Origin: CBDUXT01 sp965371245
Lineage (GTDB): Bacteria; Planctomycetota; Phycisphaerae; UBA1845
NCBI GenBank assembly: GCA_965371245.1
Contig: CBDUXT010000042.1
Coordinates: forward strand, 1-47,656
DNA length: 47,656 nucleotides
Direction: 5' to 3'
The notes below the pieces were generated by a model. The model had not been told where the DNA came from, ran no database searches, and saw nothing but the letters and a program-made list of their open reading frames with translations. Numbering within the stretch: position 1 is the first letter of the stretch; every line of letters begins with the position of its first letter. Shown piece after piece: positions 34,209 to 42,066 of the stretch. The translations under genes were made by a program, and so were the position numbers.

Positions 34209-35641
34209 TTGCCGCTGCCGCCGGATTCGTCGGCACCGGGCTTGTCGGTCGATCCTTCCTTACTCGGCTGTTCCGCCTTTTCTTCCTTGTCGGGCGCGTC
34301 GGGTTCGCCGACTTCCCCCGGTTCGTCACCTAAAAGCTGTTTGAGCCGCACATCGGTGGCCCGCTCGTAGGCGCGGATGCCGTTGATGTAGACAAGATCA
34401 ACCCAGGAATCGAACGCCAACGGGTCGCCGGTCATCACCACCAAGTTGGCCACCTTGCCCACCTCGATCGAGCCGACCCGGTCATCGACGCCCAGCGCCT
34501 TGGCGGGGTTGATGGTGATGGCCTCGAGCGCCGCGCTCCGCGGGATGCCGTTGCGCACGCAGCGGGCGGCTTGATAGGTGAGATAGCGCTCGGCCAGCGA
34601 GCTGTCGGGACTTGGGAGGAGCGAGAACGACAAGCCGGCGTCGGCGATGACCTTGGGCACGAACGTTTCCTTCAGCTTACCGGAGATCGGATCGCGCTCC
34701 CGAGCAAGCAGCACGGGGTCGAGCACCACGGGCCGACCGGCGGCTTTGAGTTCCGCCGCGGCCTTGTAGGTGTCGGCGCCGAGTACGAGAACGGTCTGCT
34801 CGAAGAAGCCGTTTTTCTTGGCCAGGGAGACCGCCTGATGCACGTCGGTCGCCCGCTGGCAATAGACGAAGGCCCCGATCTTCCCCGTGGTGAGCTTGAC
34901 CAGGTTGGCGTGTTTGTCGTCGTAGTCCTTGCTGGTGATGAGCGGCTTGCCGCGTTTGCGGGCCTCTTCCGGGGCGACGTCGATCTTCTCGTCCTTCTTC
35001 TCCAGCGACTCTTCGTACTTCTTCTCCGCCAGTGTTTCGAGGTAGTCGCCCAGTTCGAGGAAAGTCTCTCGCAAGGTGGCCATCTGAAGCATGCGGTCGA
35101 AGCCGCGCTTCGGGGAAACGCTGAGCTTCAACGCGACCGGTCCTTCGAGCGTCATTTCATCCGGGGTCAGCCCGATGGGATGGACGACCCGGCTTTGCCC
35201 GCCGATGACGCAGTTGTTGGCGACGATGACGTGTACGGAGGTGATCCCGTCGCGGAGGGCGTCCTCGAAGTAGAGCCGTGACGGATCGAGGGCGTCGTAG
35301 ACATCGACAAACGGCGAGACGGGCAGGTTCTCGTTGGGGACGTCCAGCCCGCGCCACGAGTGCGCGTCGATCAGACCGGGCATGACGACCTTGCCGGAGA
35401 CGTCCACCTCCATGGCATCGTATGGCACTTTGACGTCAGCCCCGATCGCGGTGATCTTGCCGTGCTCGATCAGGATCGTCCCCTTGGGAATCTCCTCGCC
35501 GACGACCGGAATGATTCGCCCGCCGGTCAGCGCCACCTTGGCCGGCGGCGCAGCGACTGCACGCCCCGCGACGCCCACCAGCACGGCCACGACCAGCGCC
35601 CCGCGACCCCATTGCACACCATGTGGAACCTTCACACGCAT
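34205..35641 (-). CDS. Exported amidohydrolase-family protein, array gene 4 (HxH altered)
   Basis: 478 residues. The start is ATG 35641 with AGGA six bases upstream; an upstream in-frame start at 35662 is possible. The signal peptide is GALVVAVLVGVAGRAVAAPP. The sandwich is VALTGGRIIPVVGEEIPKGT. The first metal motif is VMPGLIDAHSWRGLD: His94 is kept but the second His is Trp. A charged segment (KKYEESLEKKDEKIDVAPEE) occupies the insert site. The later strand reads KIGAFVYCQRATDVHQAVSL. The closing family block is DDRVGSIEVGKVANLVVMTG. A 60-residue Glu/Lys/Pro/Gly-rich tail follows (LLGDEPGEVGEPDAPDKEEK). The gap of 156 bp to the upstream gene is the largest in the array apart from the P2-filled one. 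Confidence 0.87.
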   Translation of the reverse strand: MRVKVPHGVQWGRGALVVAVLVGVAGRAVAAPPAKVALTGGRIIPVVGEEIPKGTILIEHGKITAIGADVKVPYDAMEVDVSGKVVMPGLIDAHSWRGLDVPNENLPVSPFVDVYDALDPSRLYFEDALRDGITSVHVIVANNCVIGGQSRVVHPIGLTPDEMTLEGPVALKLSVSPKRGFDRMLQMATLRETFLELGDYLETLAEKKYEESLEKKDEKIDVAPEEARKRGKPLITSKDYDDKHANLVKLTTGKIGAFVYCQRATDVHQAVSLAKKNGFFEQTVLVLGADTYKAAAELKAAGRPVVLDPVLLARERDPISGKLKETFVPKVIADAGLSFSLLPSPDSSLAERYLTYQAARCVRNGIPRSAALEAITINPAKALGVDDRVGSIEVGKVANLVVMTGDPLAFDSWVDLVYINGIRAYERATDVRLKQLLGDEPGEVGEPDAPDKEEKAEQPSKEGSTDKPGADESGGSGK

Positions 35642-35797
35642 CTCCGTTCCTAACGTCCGCAACCGTTGAAAACCGGTGCGACCTGTTCTGAATAAGAACT
35701 CGCAATCGAGTGGAGTTCATCCTCTGCAAGCGAAGACCGCACGAACGGGGCACGGGTTTGTCGCCCGTTCATCACCACCGCCCTCGCCAGGTAGGCT

Positions 35798-37498
35798 TCA
35801 TCGCCGATCGAGAACCACCGATCCGTCCATCACCACCAACACCGGACGCGACGTGGCCGCAAACGGCTCGCCGCTCCATACCAACACGTCCGCCCGCTTG
35901 CCTTTTTCGAGCGTGCCGAACTGATCCGCAACGCCCATCAGTTTGGCCGGCGTCTGCGTTACGGAACGCATCACCCGGTCAAGCGGTACGCCGAACCGAA
36001 GCGCATACATCGCCTGCCGGGCGAGGCCGTCCTCATCGCGAAGCTCATGCGCGGTCAGCGCGGTTTCGATCCTGGCGTCCAACAGCGCGCGCAACGTGTG
36101 CAGCCGGGCGCGCTGTGTCTCCGCGCTACGAGCGCGGTAGCCTGGAGCACTGATATAGATGGGACCGAAGATCACCGGCACGTTCCGGGCGGACAGCTCC
36201 GGCAGACAGCGATAGGCCTCCGTCGCCTCTTCCAGGACGAACGCAAGCCCGAACTCTTCGGTCAACCGCAGGGCCGTGATGATGTCCTGTTGCTGGCGGG
36301 CCTGGATTCGCAGTGGGATTCGTCCAGCAAGCACCTGATTCAGCACGTCAAGCGCCGCGTCGCTCGGCACATCCGCTCCGTACGTCGCCAAACCGTCACG
36401 TTGACGAATCGCGTCGTGGAACGCCTTGCGGAACACCCAGGTAACACCCATCCGGGTGGTGGGTCGGCGAGTGTGGAAGTCCACAAAGCTGCGGAACGGC
36501 GGACGGTTACGCGCCCCCCGCCACGACGGGTCGGTACCCATCGAGGCCTTCACCGCACTGGCAGCGCTGACGACGCGCCGGGTGACCGGACCACCCGTGC
36601 GAATGATCGCCCCCTGCGAGCTGATGACCGAGGCGGAATCCGGCGCGACGAACACCGTCGTCACACCGCCGGAAAGCAGGCGGTCCAAGTCCGGCGAACG
36701 AAGGTTGACCGTGTCGAGTACGCGCATGTGCGGGACGACCTCGGCGGCGTGCTCGGCCGGGCTGGGGAAGATTCGCGTTCCCACCACCAGTGCCACGGGC
36801 GCGTCCGGGAACCCACACTCGCTGCACTTCGGGGCCTCGCCGAGCGTGATGTTGATATGCTCATGGGCGCGTGAACAGGACGAGCCGCAGCAGCCGGCCA
36901 CGGGTTCCTGGGCATGCGTTGGACAGAAAAAATCGTGAAGCACCGCCCGGGGGCTCTTGGGACCAAACCGCCCGCGAAAACCACCGGTCATCATGTCCGA
37001 CCGTTCGATGGCCGCGTTGGCATCGATCAGGCCGGGGGTAATCGTGCCGGAGGGCACATCGATGACGGTCGCGCCGTCGGGGATCGCCAGATTCTTCCCC
37101 ACCTTCACGACCCGCCCGTTGCGGATCAGGATCGCCCCATCGGTCACGATGGTGCCGTTGCCCACGTGAACCGCGGCCGCTTTGATGACCATAGCCTCCT
37201 GCTGAGCCCGGGCAGGCGAAGCCCACGTACAAGCAACAGCCAGGGCGAGTCCAGCCGTAAACGACGCGCGGGTAGCGCGGGTAACTAGCGCCGTTTCCAA
37301 AAAGGTTCGTCCGTTCTTCGAGTGGCATGCCCCAGCCGGAGGCGCGGGCATGCATAGACCCACCCAGCACGTGGCCGCGTTGCGCTTGGCCATGCCACCC
37401 AACGACCGGAGCAGCGAAAAGTCGAGCCGCCCTTCTGGAAACGAAACGAGCGCATGCCCCGCACGCCGTGGCACTGGGTTGTTGGCATCAAGTCTCAT
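35798..37498 (-). CDS. Exported amidohydrolase-family protein, array gene 3 (HxH lost, Cys cluster)
   Basis: A 566-residue frame from an ATG overlapping the preceding TGA (ATGA at 37498-37495). The first 70 residues include a translated P4 repeat (LGGMAKRNAATCWVG) before a signal peptide at about 73-98 (VTRATRASFTAGLALAVACT). An in-frame TTG at 37300 is a possible native start. The metal motif is ITPGLIDANAAIERS, so no His remains. A private insert at 190-230 has six Cys and several His: FFCPTHAQEPVAGCCGSSCS and then HEHINITLGEAPKCSECG, a possible metal-binding or disulfide knot. The later strand is IPLRIQARQQQDIITALRLT. The closing block is ADQFGTLEKGKRADVLVWSG. Confidence 0.85.
   Translation of the reverse strand: MRLDANNPVPRRAGHALVSFPEGRLDFSLLRSLGGMAKRNAATCWVGLCMPAPPAGACHSKNGRTFLETALVTRATRASFTAGLALAVACTWASPARAQQEAMVIKAAAVHVGNGTIVTDGAILIRNGRVVKVGKNLAIPDGATVIDVPSGTITPGLIDANAAIERSDMMTGGFRGRFGPKSPRAVLHDFFCPTHAQEPVAGCCGSSCSRAHEHINITLGEAPKCSECGFPDAPVALVVGTRIFPSPAEHAAEVVPHMRVLDTVNLRSPDLDRLLSGGVTTVFVAPDSASVISSQGAIIRTGGPVTRRVVSAASAVKASMGTDPSWRGARNRPPFRSFVDFHTRRPTTRMGVTWVFRKAFHDAIRQRDGLATYGADVPSDAALDVLNQVLAGRIPLRIQARQQQDIITALRLTEEFGLAFVLEEATEAYRCLPELSARNVPVIFGPIYISAPGYRARSAETQRARLHTLRALLDARIETALTAHELRDEDGLARQAMYALRFGVPLDRVMRSVTQTPAKLMGVADQFGTLEKGKRADVLVWSGEPFAATSRPVLVVMDGSVVLDRR
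37372..37404 (+). repeat. Dispersed repeat P4, copy 2 (in frame)
   Basis: TGGCCGCGTTGCGCTTGGCC then ATGCCACCCAACG, nearly the same as 22991-23023. It lies in the N-terminal extension of array gene 3. Confidence 0.6.
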
Positions 37499-38808
37499 TT
37501 TGGCTCTCCCGAGGCGCGGTCGGCGCCGTAAACCCGCACGCCGTCGATGTACACCTCGACCACATACGCATCCGGTCGAAGGGGATCGTCTGAGAAAATG
37601 ACAAGATCGGCATCGAGACCCGGGCGGATCGATCCGACGCGGTCGTCCACGCCGGCCACTTTCGCGGGGACCGCGGTCATCGCCAGGCGTGCCGCGGCCG
37701 GGTCCATCCCGTAACGAACCGCCAGTGCGGCCGTCAGACGCAGCGCATCTCCGGAGTGTCGCGGCATGTCGCCTGCGAACGCCACGGGCACACCGGCCGC
37801 TGAAAACGCGCCGGCTGTCGCCAACGTTCGCGGCGGCGTGTGAAAACCGTACGGGCCGATGACGATGGGCCGCCGGCGAGCTTCCAGGTGGATGGCCTGC
37901 TCATGCACGTCACCGGTATGGACGATCGAGTAGGTTCCGCGCTGAAACGTTCGCAAAGCCGCGTCAAGATCGGCGGCATCCTCGCAATAGACAACGGCGT
38001 CCAGCTTGCCGCCGACAAAATCGACCAGTCGTTGGTGGGCGTTACCCTGTTGGGCGCGACCCAGCAAGTCGCGGAGCATGCCGACCGCACCGAGTCGCGA
38101 GGTGGGCATACGGCTTGGATGAAGCACGCCACCGCCCAAGGCAAAGGCCAGCGGGCCGTCACTGCGAAGGATGGTCGCGGAACCATCCGGCGACGCCGTC
38201 TTCACGACCACGGCCGCTCCGGACACGAGATTGGTCGGTGCCGGTGCTATCATGACCGTTGTGATTCCGGCACGAACGGCCGAGCGAAAGTCGCGGTGGC
38301 TTCTATCGACGACGTCTATCGCCGAGGCCCCCGGATCGATGGCGCTCATCGTCTCTTGGTTGCGACCGTACGCGCCGATCACCGAACGAACGTCGAGGAG
38401 CCCCGGGCAGAGGACACCGCTGGGATGACGCACGACCTCGCCCTTGACGTTGAGCTTGGCTTCCGCGCGGACGCTCTTGATCTTTCCGCTCGCGAGCACA
38501 AGGGCCGTCCCGTCCTGGAGTGAGCCGTCGGGGGCGACGTATCGACCGGCCACGATCGCCGACGGGGTCTGGGCGAGCGTCGCCGCGGGAACCGAGACGG
38601 CCAGCAGCAAGGCAACCGCAACACCGTTGCTTGAGGTCATCGAGTGTTTCAAGGATCGCAACATCCGCACCGATCGGCGTGAGAGTGAGCGGGCTAGTGC
38701 GTGTCTCTTTTTTCTGTTCCGAGCCGCGGGCTTTAGCCCGCGCGGAGTCTCGACGAGGCTCTCGCCAAACAGACCGACCACATCACCCATGGTGTCGCGG
38801 CGCTTCAT
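37495..38808 (-). CDS. Exported amidohydrolase-family protein, array gene 2 (HxH lost)
   Basis: 437 residues. The ATG at 38808 overlaps the TGA of array gene 1 (ATGA). Residues 20-30 are a translated P1 repeat (ETPRGLKPAAR). A signal peptide follows much later (SMTSSNGVAVALLLAVSVPA, about 56-80), so ATG 38664 or 38640 could be used instead. The sandwich is IVAGRYVAPDGSLQDGTALV. The metal motif is LCPGLLDVRSVIGAYG, with no His. The later strand is KLDAVVYCEDAADLDAALRT. The final third has PVAFAGDMPRHSGDALRLTA, where the metal-binding Asp position may survive, and the closing block DDRVGSIRPGLDADLVIFSD. No charged insert is present, which makes it the shortest of the inactive members. Confidence 0.85.
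   Translation of the reverse strand: MKRRDTMGDVVGLFGESLVETPRGLKPAARNRKKRHALARSLSRRSVRMLRSLKHSMTSSNGVAVALLLAVSVPAATLAQTPSAIVAGRYVAPDGSLQDGTALVLASGKIKSVRAEAKLNVKGEVVRHPSGVLCPGLLDVRSVIGAYGRNQETMSAIDPGASAIDVVDRSHRDFRSAVRAGITTVMIAPAPTNLVSGAAVVVKTASPDGSATILRSDGPLAFALGGGVLHPSRMPTSRLGAVGMLRDLLGRAQQGNAHQRLVDFVGGKLDAVVYCEDAADLDAALRTFQRGTYSIVHTGDVHEQAIHLEARRRPIVIGPYGFHTPPRTLATAGAFSAAGVPVAFAGDMPRHSGDALRLTAALAVRYGMDPAAARLAMTAVPAKVAGVDDRVGSIRPGLDADLVIFSDDPLRPDAYVVEVYIDGVRVYGADRASGEPK
38721..38749 (-). repeat. Palindromic repeat family P1, copy 5 (in frame)
   Basis: GAGCCGCGGGCTTTAGCCCG then CGCGGAGTC, translated on the minus strand as TPRGLKPAAR near the N-terminus of array gene 2. Confidence 0.92.
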
Positions 38809-40403
38809 CGATCCCCCTTCGCGCGATAGGCGAGCTTACCGGCGACATAGACCCGCTCGACCGTCGATGCCGGATCCCCCGGATCGCCCGACCACACCAC
38901 CAGGTCTGCCCGCATGCCGGGTCGAACCCGGCCGATCTGCCGCTCCAGCCCGAGAACCTTCGCGGCTTGGGTCGTTACGGTGGCGAGCCAGTCGTGCCCG
39001 GAGGCGCCGTGGGCGGCGGCGAGTTGCGCATTGAGGGCGACGAACCGCGCCGCCCGCGGCACGACCCCACCGCTTCCAACGGTCCAGAGCACACCCGCCT
39101 CGTCGAGTGCGGCCGCGTTTCGCTCGGTATGCCGCCGGTACTGGTTGTCCTGGAAGAGGGCCGAACGAGTCACCGGACCCAACACGACCGGCACATCGGC
39201 GTCCTTCAACTTGTCCGCAACGAGGTAAGCATCGGTCGCCCCGATGAGCACCATGTCGAGGTTGTACGCCTGCGCCAGTTGGAGAGCGTTGAGAATATCC
39301 TCACTGCGGTGGGCCTCAACCCGAACGCGAAGCTTGCGGTCGATGGCCCGCAGCAGCACTTCGCTCTTTCGATCGGGTTTTGGCTGCTTGGGCTTCTTGA
39401 GTTCGTCTTCGTCCTTCTTCTTGTCGTCCTTTTTCTTGTCCTCGTCGTCGGAGCCGTTGGCGGCCCGCCCACGCCGACCCGGGCGACGGGCAACGTCGTC
39501 ATCGGGGACGGCAAGGTTGCCATCCGGTTCCGGCTGTGGTTTGGGTTTGGGCTCGGGCTTCGGTTTGGGTTCAGGCTTGGGCTCGGGCTTCGGCTTCGGC
39601 TCGGGCTTCGGCTTGTCCTCTTCGCCCTTTTCATCCGGCTTGGGCTTGTCTTCGGAGGGTTTCTTCTCGTCCGATTCCTTGTCGTCGCCCTCTTTTTCTT
39701 CCGCCTCCTTCTCGGCGCGCTCCTCGAGCTTCTTGACGTACTCCTCGAGTTCCTCCTCGTAGTCCTCAAGCGACTCGCGGTAGTCGATGGCCTTTCGGAA
39801 CTGGGCGCGAATGGAGTCGAACAGTTTGAGCCGGGCGATCGGCGACTGGTTGGAGGCGAGGTTCAGCGTGAGGGCTTCGGGATGTTCCAGGGCAACGCCG
39901 GCGCGTCCGCCTCGTACCGGAACAAGCTGCATGACCACTCCGATCCCCGATACCCCCGGGGCGGCACCCGCGCCCAGGTAGACCGTGGTCACTCCGTGCC
40001 GAAGCGCCTCGCGGAAATCGTCGCGGGCGTACTGGTCGAACAGGTCCAGAGCCGTAGTGGTCGGGTCGGCCCCGCCGCCGACGCCGAGGCGACCGAGGGC
40101 GCTCCACGCATCGATCAAGCCGCTGGTGACGGTCTTACCCGCCAGATCGACCCTGCGATCGAGCAGACCGGCCGACGCCTTGGGGCCGACAGCCGCAATT
40201 CGATCACCCGTGATCTTGATGGATGCCTTGTCCAGGACGACGCCCGGTGCGGTGATGACCCGGGCATTGCGAAGCACAAGACCCCGGCTGGGGAACTGCC
40301 CCACCGCCGTTTGCCCGGGCCAAGCCAAAAGTGCCATGCCTACGGCACTTGCGATCCAGGATGGGCACCAGGGAAAGGAATCATGACAGCTCGGTTCGGG
40401 CAT
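38805..40403 (-). CDS. Exported amidohydrolase-family protein, array gene 1 (HxH lost)
   Basis: 532 residues, the first gene of the array. The N-terminus has a signal peptide or anchor (WIASAVGMALLAWPGQTAVG). The sandwich is LVLRNARVITAPGVVLDKAS. The metal motif is VTSGLIDAWSALGRLG, without His. Residues about 205-345 are a long insert. It starts as a coiled coil (ESLEDYEEELEEYVKKLEER), becomes Glu/Lys/Asp-rich, then a Lys-Pro-Glu-Pro repeat region (KPKPEPKPKPEPKPEPKPKP), and ends with a basic/acidic stretch. The later strand RVRVEAHRSEDILNALQLAQ retains one His of the usual H-A-H. The closing block is ERQIGRVRPGMRADLVVWSG. I infer a non-catalytic periplasmic protein; the Lys-Pro-rich insert could span or bind anionic envelope polymers. 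Confidence 0.87.
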   Translation of the reverse strand: MPEPSCHDSFPWCPSWIASAVGMALLAWPGQTAVGQFPSRGLVLRNARVITAPGVVLDKASIKITGDRIAAVGPKASAGLLDRRVDLAGKTVTSGLIDAWSALGRLGVGGGADPTTTALDLFDQYARDDFREALRHGVTTVYLGAGAAPGVSGIGVVMQLVPVRGGRAGVALEHPEALTLNLASNQSPIARLKLFDSIRAQFRKAIDYRESLEDYEEELEEYVKKLEERAEKEAEEKEGDDKESDEKKPSEDKPKPDEKGEEDKPKPEPKPKPEPKPEPKPKPEPKPKPQPEPDGNLAVPDDDVARRPGRRGRAANGSDDEDKKKDDKKKDEDELKKPKQPKPDRKSEVLLRAIDRKLRVRVEAHRSEDILNALQLAQAYNLDMVLIGATDAYLVADKLKDADVPVVLGPVTRSALFQDNQYRRHTERNAAALDEAGVLWTVGSGGVVPRAARFVALNAQLAAAHGASGHDWLATVTTQAAKVLGLERQIGRVRPGMRADLVVWSGDPGDPASTVERVYVAGKLAYRAKGDR

Positions 40404-40923
40404 CTCTTCCTCGCGGGACGCTTACGTCGCCAAGAGCGCGTCCAAGAAGGCTCTTTCCGAGCCGCGACCGTAAGGAAGCGGTCTGACTTTCGGACAGAAA
40501 ATCGCTCCCTTACGGTCGCGGCTCGGTTTGTCCTAACCCTCTTTTATGCACCCTCTTCGTCCAGGCTCGCTTCCGGGACAGAACCTGCTCGCCGGCGGCC
40601 ACGAAGTGAGCCTCCTACGCGTTCCAAGAAGCAAGCCGGGGGAGTGTCGTCACCGCAACGGTGTCGTGCCGCGGTTCACACTTGCTCCACCTCCAGCACT
40701 ACTATACTCGGTCGACCTCCCGAATTAAATGCACCGTTTCGGTTTTTGCCGATTTCCTCTCTTGAGTCCACAAGAAATGACAACTCCTTCAGGCTGGCGC
40801 CGATGGAACGCTCGTCGCCGTTACCAGTACAGAAAGCCTACCGTCGCGACGCAAGAACCGAAGCCCACGGCTTCTTCCAGCACAGAGACTGGACGCACCG
40901 TGAGCCTGCTGGAAGATAGAGGG
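40404..40923. other. Leader region of the amidohydrolase array
   Basis: 520 bases, including a P2 element (40438-40558) immediately upstream of the first array gene. The rest shows no gene. A frame on the other strand running from 38520 through this region is an antisense shadow. The array promoter must lie here or within the repeat; it was not identified. Confidence 0.5.
40438..40558 (-). repeat. Palindromic repeat family P2, copy 5
   Basis: The best-preserved copy. Arms are CCGAGCCGCGACCGTAAGGA (40459-40478) and CCCTTACGGTCGCGGCTCGG (40508-40527), followed by TTTGTCCTAACCCTC. It sits about 35 bp before the start codon of array gene 1. Confidence 0.95.
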
Positions 40924-41586
40924 TTAGCCTTCGGTATCGGCGGGGTCATCGGACACCGCCGCCGGGGCGGGCTCGGGCGCATCGTCGATCGCGTCGTTCA
41001 CCACCTTCAGCGCGGGAACCGCGTCGGGGCGGTCAGGGTCGAGCTTGGGCAGCTCGTCGAGGCCGCGCAGCCCGAAGACCTTGAGAAACCGGGTCGTCGT
41101 GCCATACAGCAGCGGTCGGCCGATCTCCTCGGCGCGCCCGACGATGCGGACCAGGTTCATCTCGCGAAGGCGGACCAGCATGTCGCCGACCGCCACGCCG
41201 CGGATGGACTCGACGTCGGCCCGAAGAACCGGCTGCTTGTAGGCGACGATGGCCAGCGTCTCCAATGCGGCGTTGGAAAGGCGGGAGTCGGCCTGTGTCT
41301 TGTGAAGCTTGCTGACCCACGGGTGATACGCCGGGAGGGTCTGCATCTGATAGCCCCTGGCGATCGCGTCGATCCGGTAGGCGGCCCCTTGTTGCGCCAG
41401 CCGCTCGTTCAAGGTCTCCACGTGGCGCTTAACGTCCCCGGCATCTCCGATGCCGATGAGCGTAGCGATGCGGCCACCCGGCAACGGTTCGTTCGCGGAA
41501 AACAACAGGGCCTCGACGATCGACTCCGGCGTCACATCCACCGGCGTCGCCGCGGTCAATTCGGTCGTTTGCGTGGTCTTTCCCAT
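40924..41586 (-). CDS. scpB: Segregation and condensation protein B
   Basis: A 220-residue winged-helix protein that binds ScpA in the SMC condensin complex for chromosome segregation. Typical parts: VEALLFSANEPLPGGRIATL at the N-terminus, RGYQMQTLPAYHPWVSKL, the central LSNAALETLAIVAYKQPVLR and ESIRGVAVGDMLVRLREMNL, and GRPLLYGTTTRFLKVFGLRG before LDELPKL. A 40-residue acidic Ala/Pro/Asp tail follows. The start was chosen at ATG 41586 (MGKTTQTTEL). No strong ribosome-binding site is visible, and frame extension to 41628 is not supported. scpA is not in the window. Confidence 0.95.
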   Translation of the reverse strand: MGKTTQTTELTAATPVDVTPESIVEALLFSANEPLPGGRIATLIGIGDAGDVKRHVETLNERLAQQGAAYRIDAIARGYQMQTLPAYHPWVSKLHKTQADSRLSNAALETLAIVAYKQPVLRADVESIRGVAVGDMLVRLREMNLVRIVGRAEEIGRPLLYGTTTRFLKVFGLRGLDELPKLDPDRPDAVPALKVVNDAIDDAPEPAPAAVSDDPADTEG

Positions 41587-41704
41587 AGCGGCGGGAATGA
41601 TAATGCAACCACCGCCCGATGGCGACACCTACGGATCAGCCCGTGCGACCAAGCGGTCCGTTCGGTTCCTTGCGCGCAGGGCGTCGCAAGGCGTTGCCGA
41701 GTCG

Positions 41705-41820
41705 GTAGGGTGCGTCCCGGACGCACCTTCTGCCGATCCAGTGATGTTTTCCGCTGCCGCAGTTCCGCCCCCCGGTTTCCGGAAGCCGGCAACCCGGGGT
41801 GCGTGACACTCTTGGCGGGG
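41705..41820. repeat. Dispersed repeat P5, copy 2
   Basis: It begins with the hairpin GGTGCGTCCCGGACGCACC (41709-41727) and ends with CCCGGGGTGCGTGACACTCT, matching 16230-16350 in arrangement. Confidence 0.6.
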
Positions 41821-41859
41821 GGTGCAAAGCCATCTTGACCGCGCCACGCCGCGTCAGAG

Positions 41860-41879
41860 CCGTGGGCGCAAGCCCACGG
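41860..41879. repeat. Hairpin repeat P6, copy 2
   Basis: A perfect 8-bp stem CCGTGGGC/GCCCACGG with GCAA tetraloop, flanked by TCAGAG on the left and ACACGATG on the right. It is the same layout as 26884-26955 with compensatory stem changes. Confidence 0.65.
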
Positions 41880-42066
41880 ACACGATGCGAACAAGCACGG
41901 GCTTCTACGATACCAGACCGGTCACAGGGCTCGCGCCCCGTGCTCTGAAAACTTCCCGCCGATTCGGTCATGCACCAGCAACCACGTTCACGGCATACCG
42001 AGCCGTTGCAGAACCAGCGCCAAGTCGCTATACCCTTCCCGAATCCTGTTGCTGATAGGCTGTATC

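Larger units (their letters stand above)
41587..42066. other. Repeat-rich gap between scpB and the 714-residue protein gene
   Basis: 480 bases without a supported gene. It holds the P5 copy (41705-41820) and a P6 hairpin (41860-41879) and must contain the divergent promoters. Confidence 0.5.

Noticed and set aside
27013..40403. Recent tandem duplication of one amidohydrolase gene
   Set aside because: Members differ in length, inserts and nearly all non-signature residues, so any duplication is old.
38520..40919. A 799-codon open frame on the plus strand opposite array genes 1 and 2
   Set aside because: It is antisense to two clearly coding amidohydrolase genes. Its runs of Phe/Leu/Gly/Val are the complement of Lys/Pro/Glu-rich inserts, and it has no domain.
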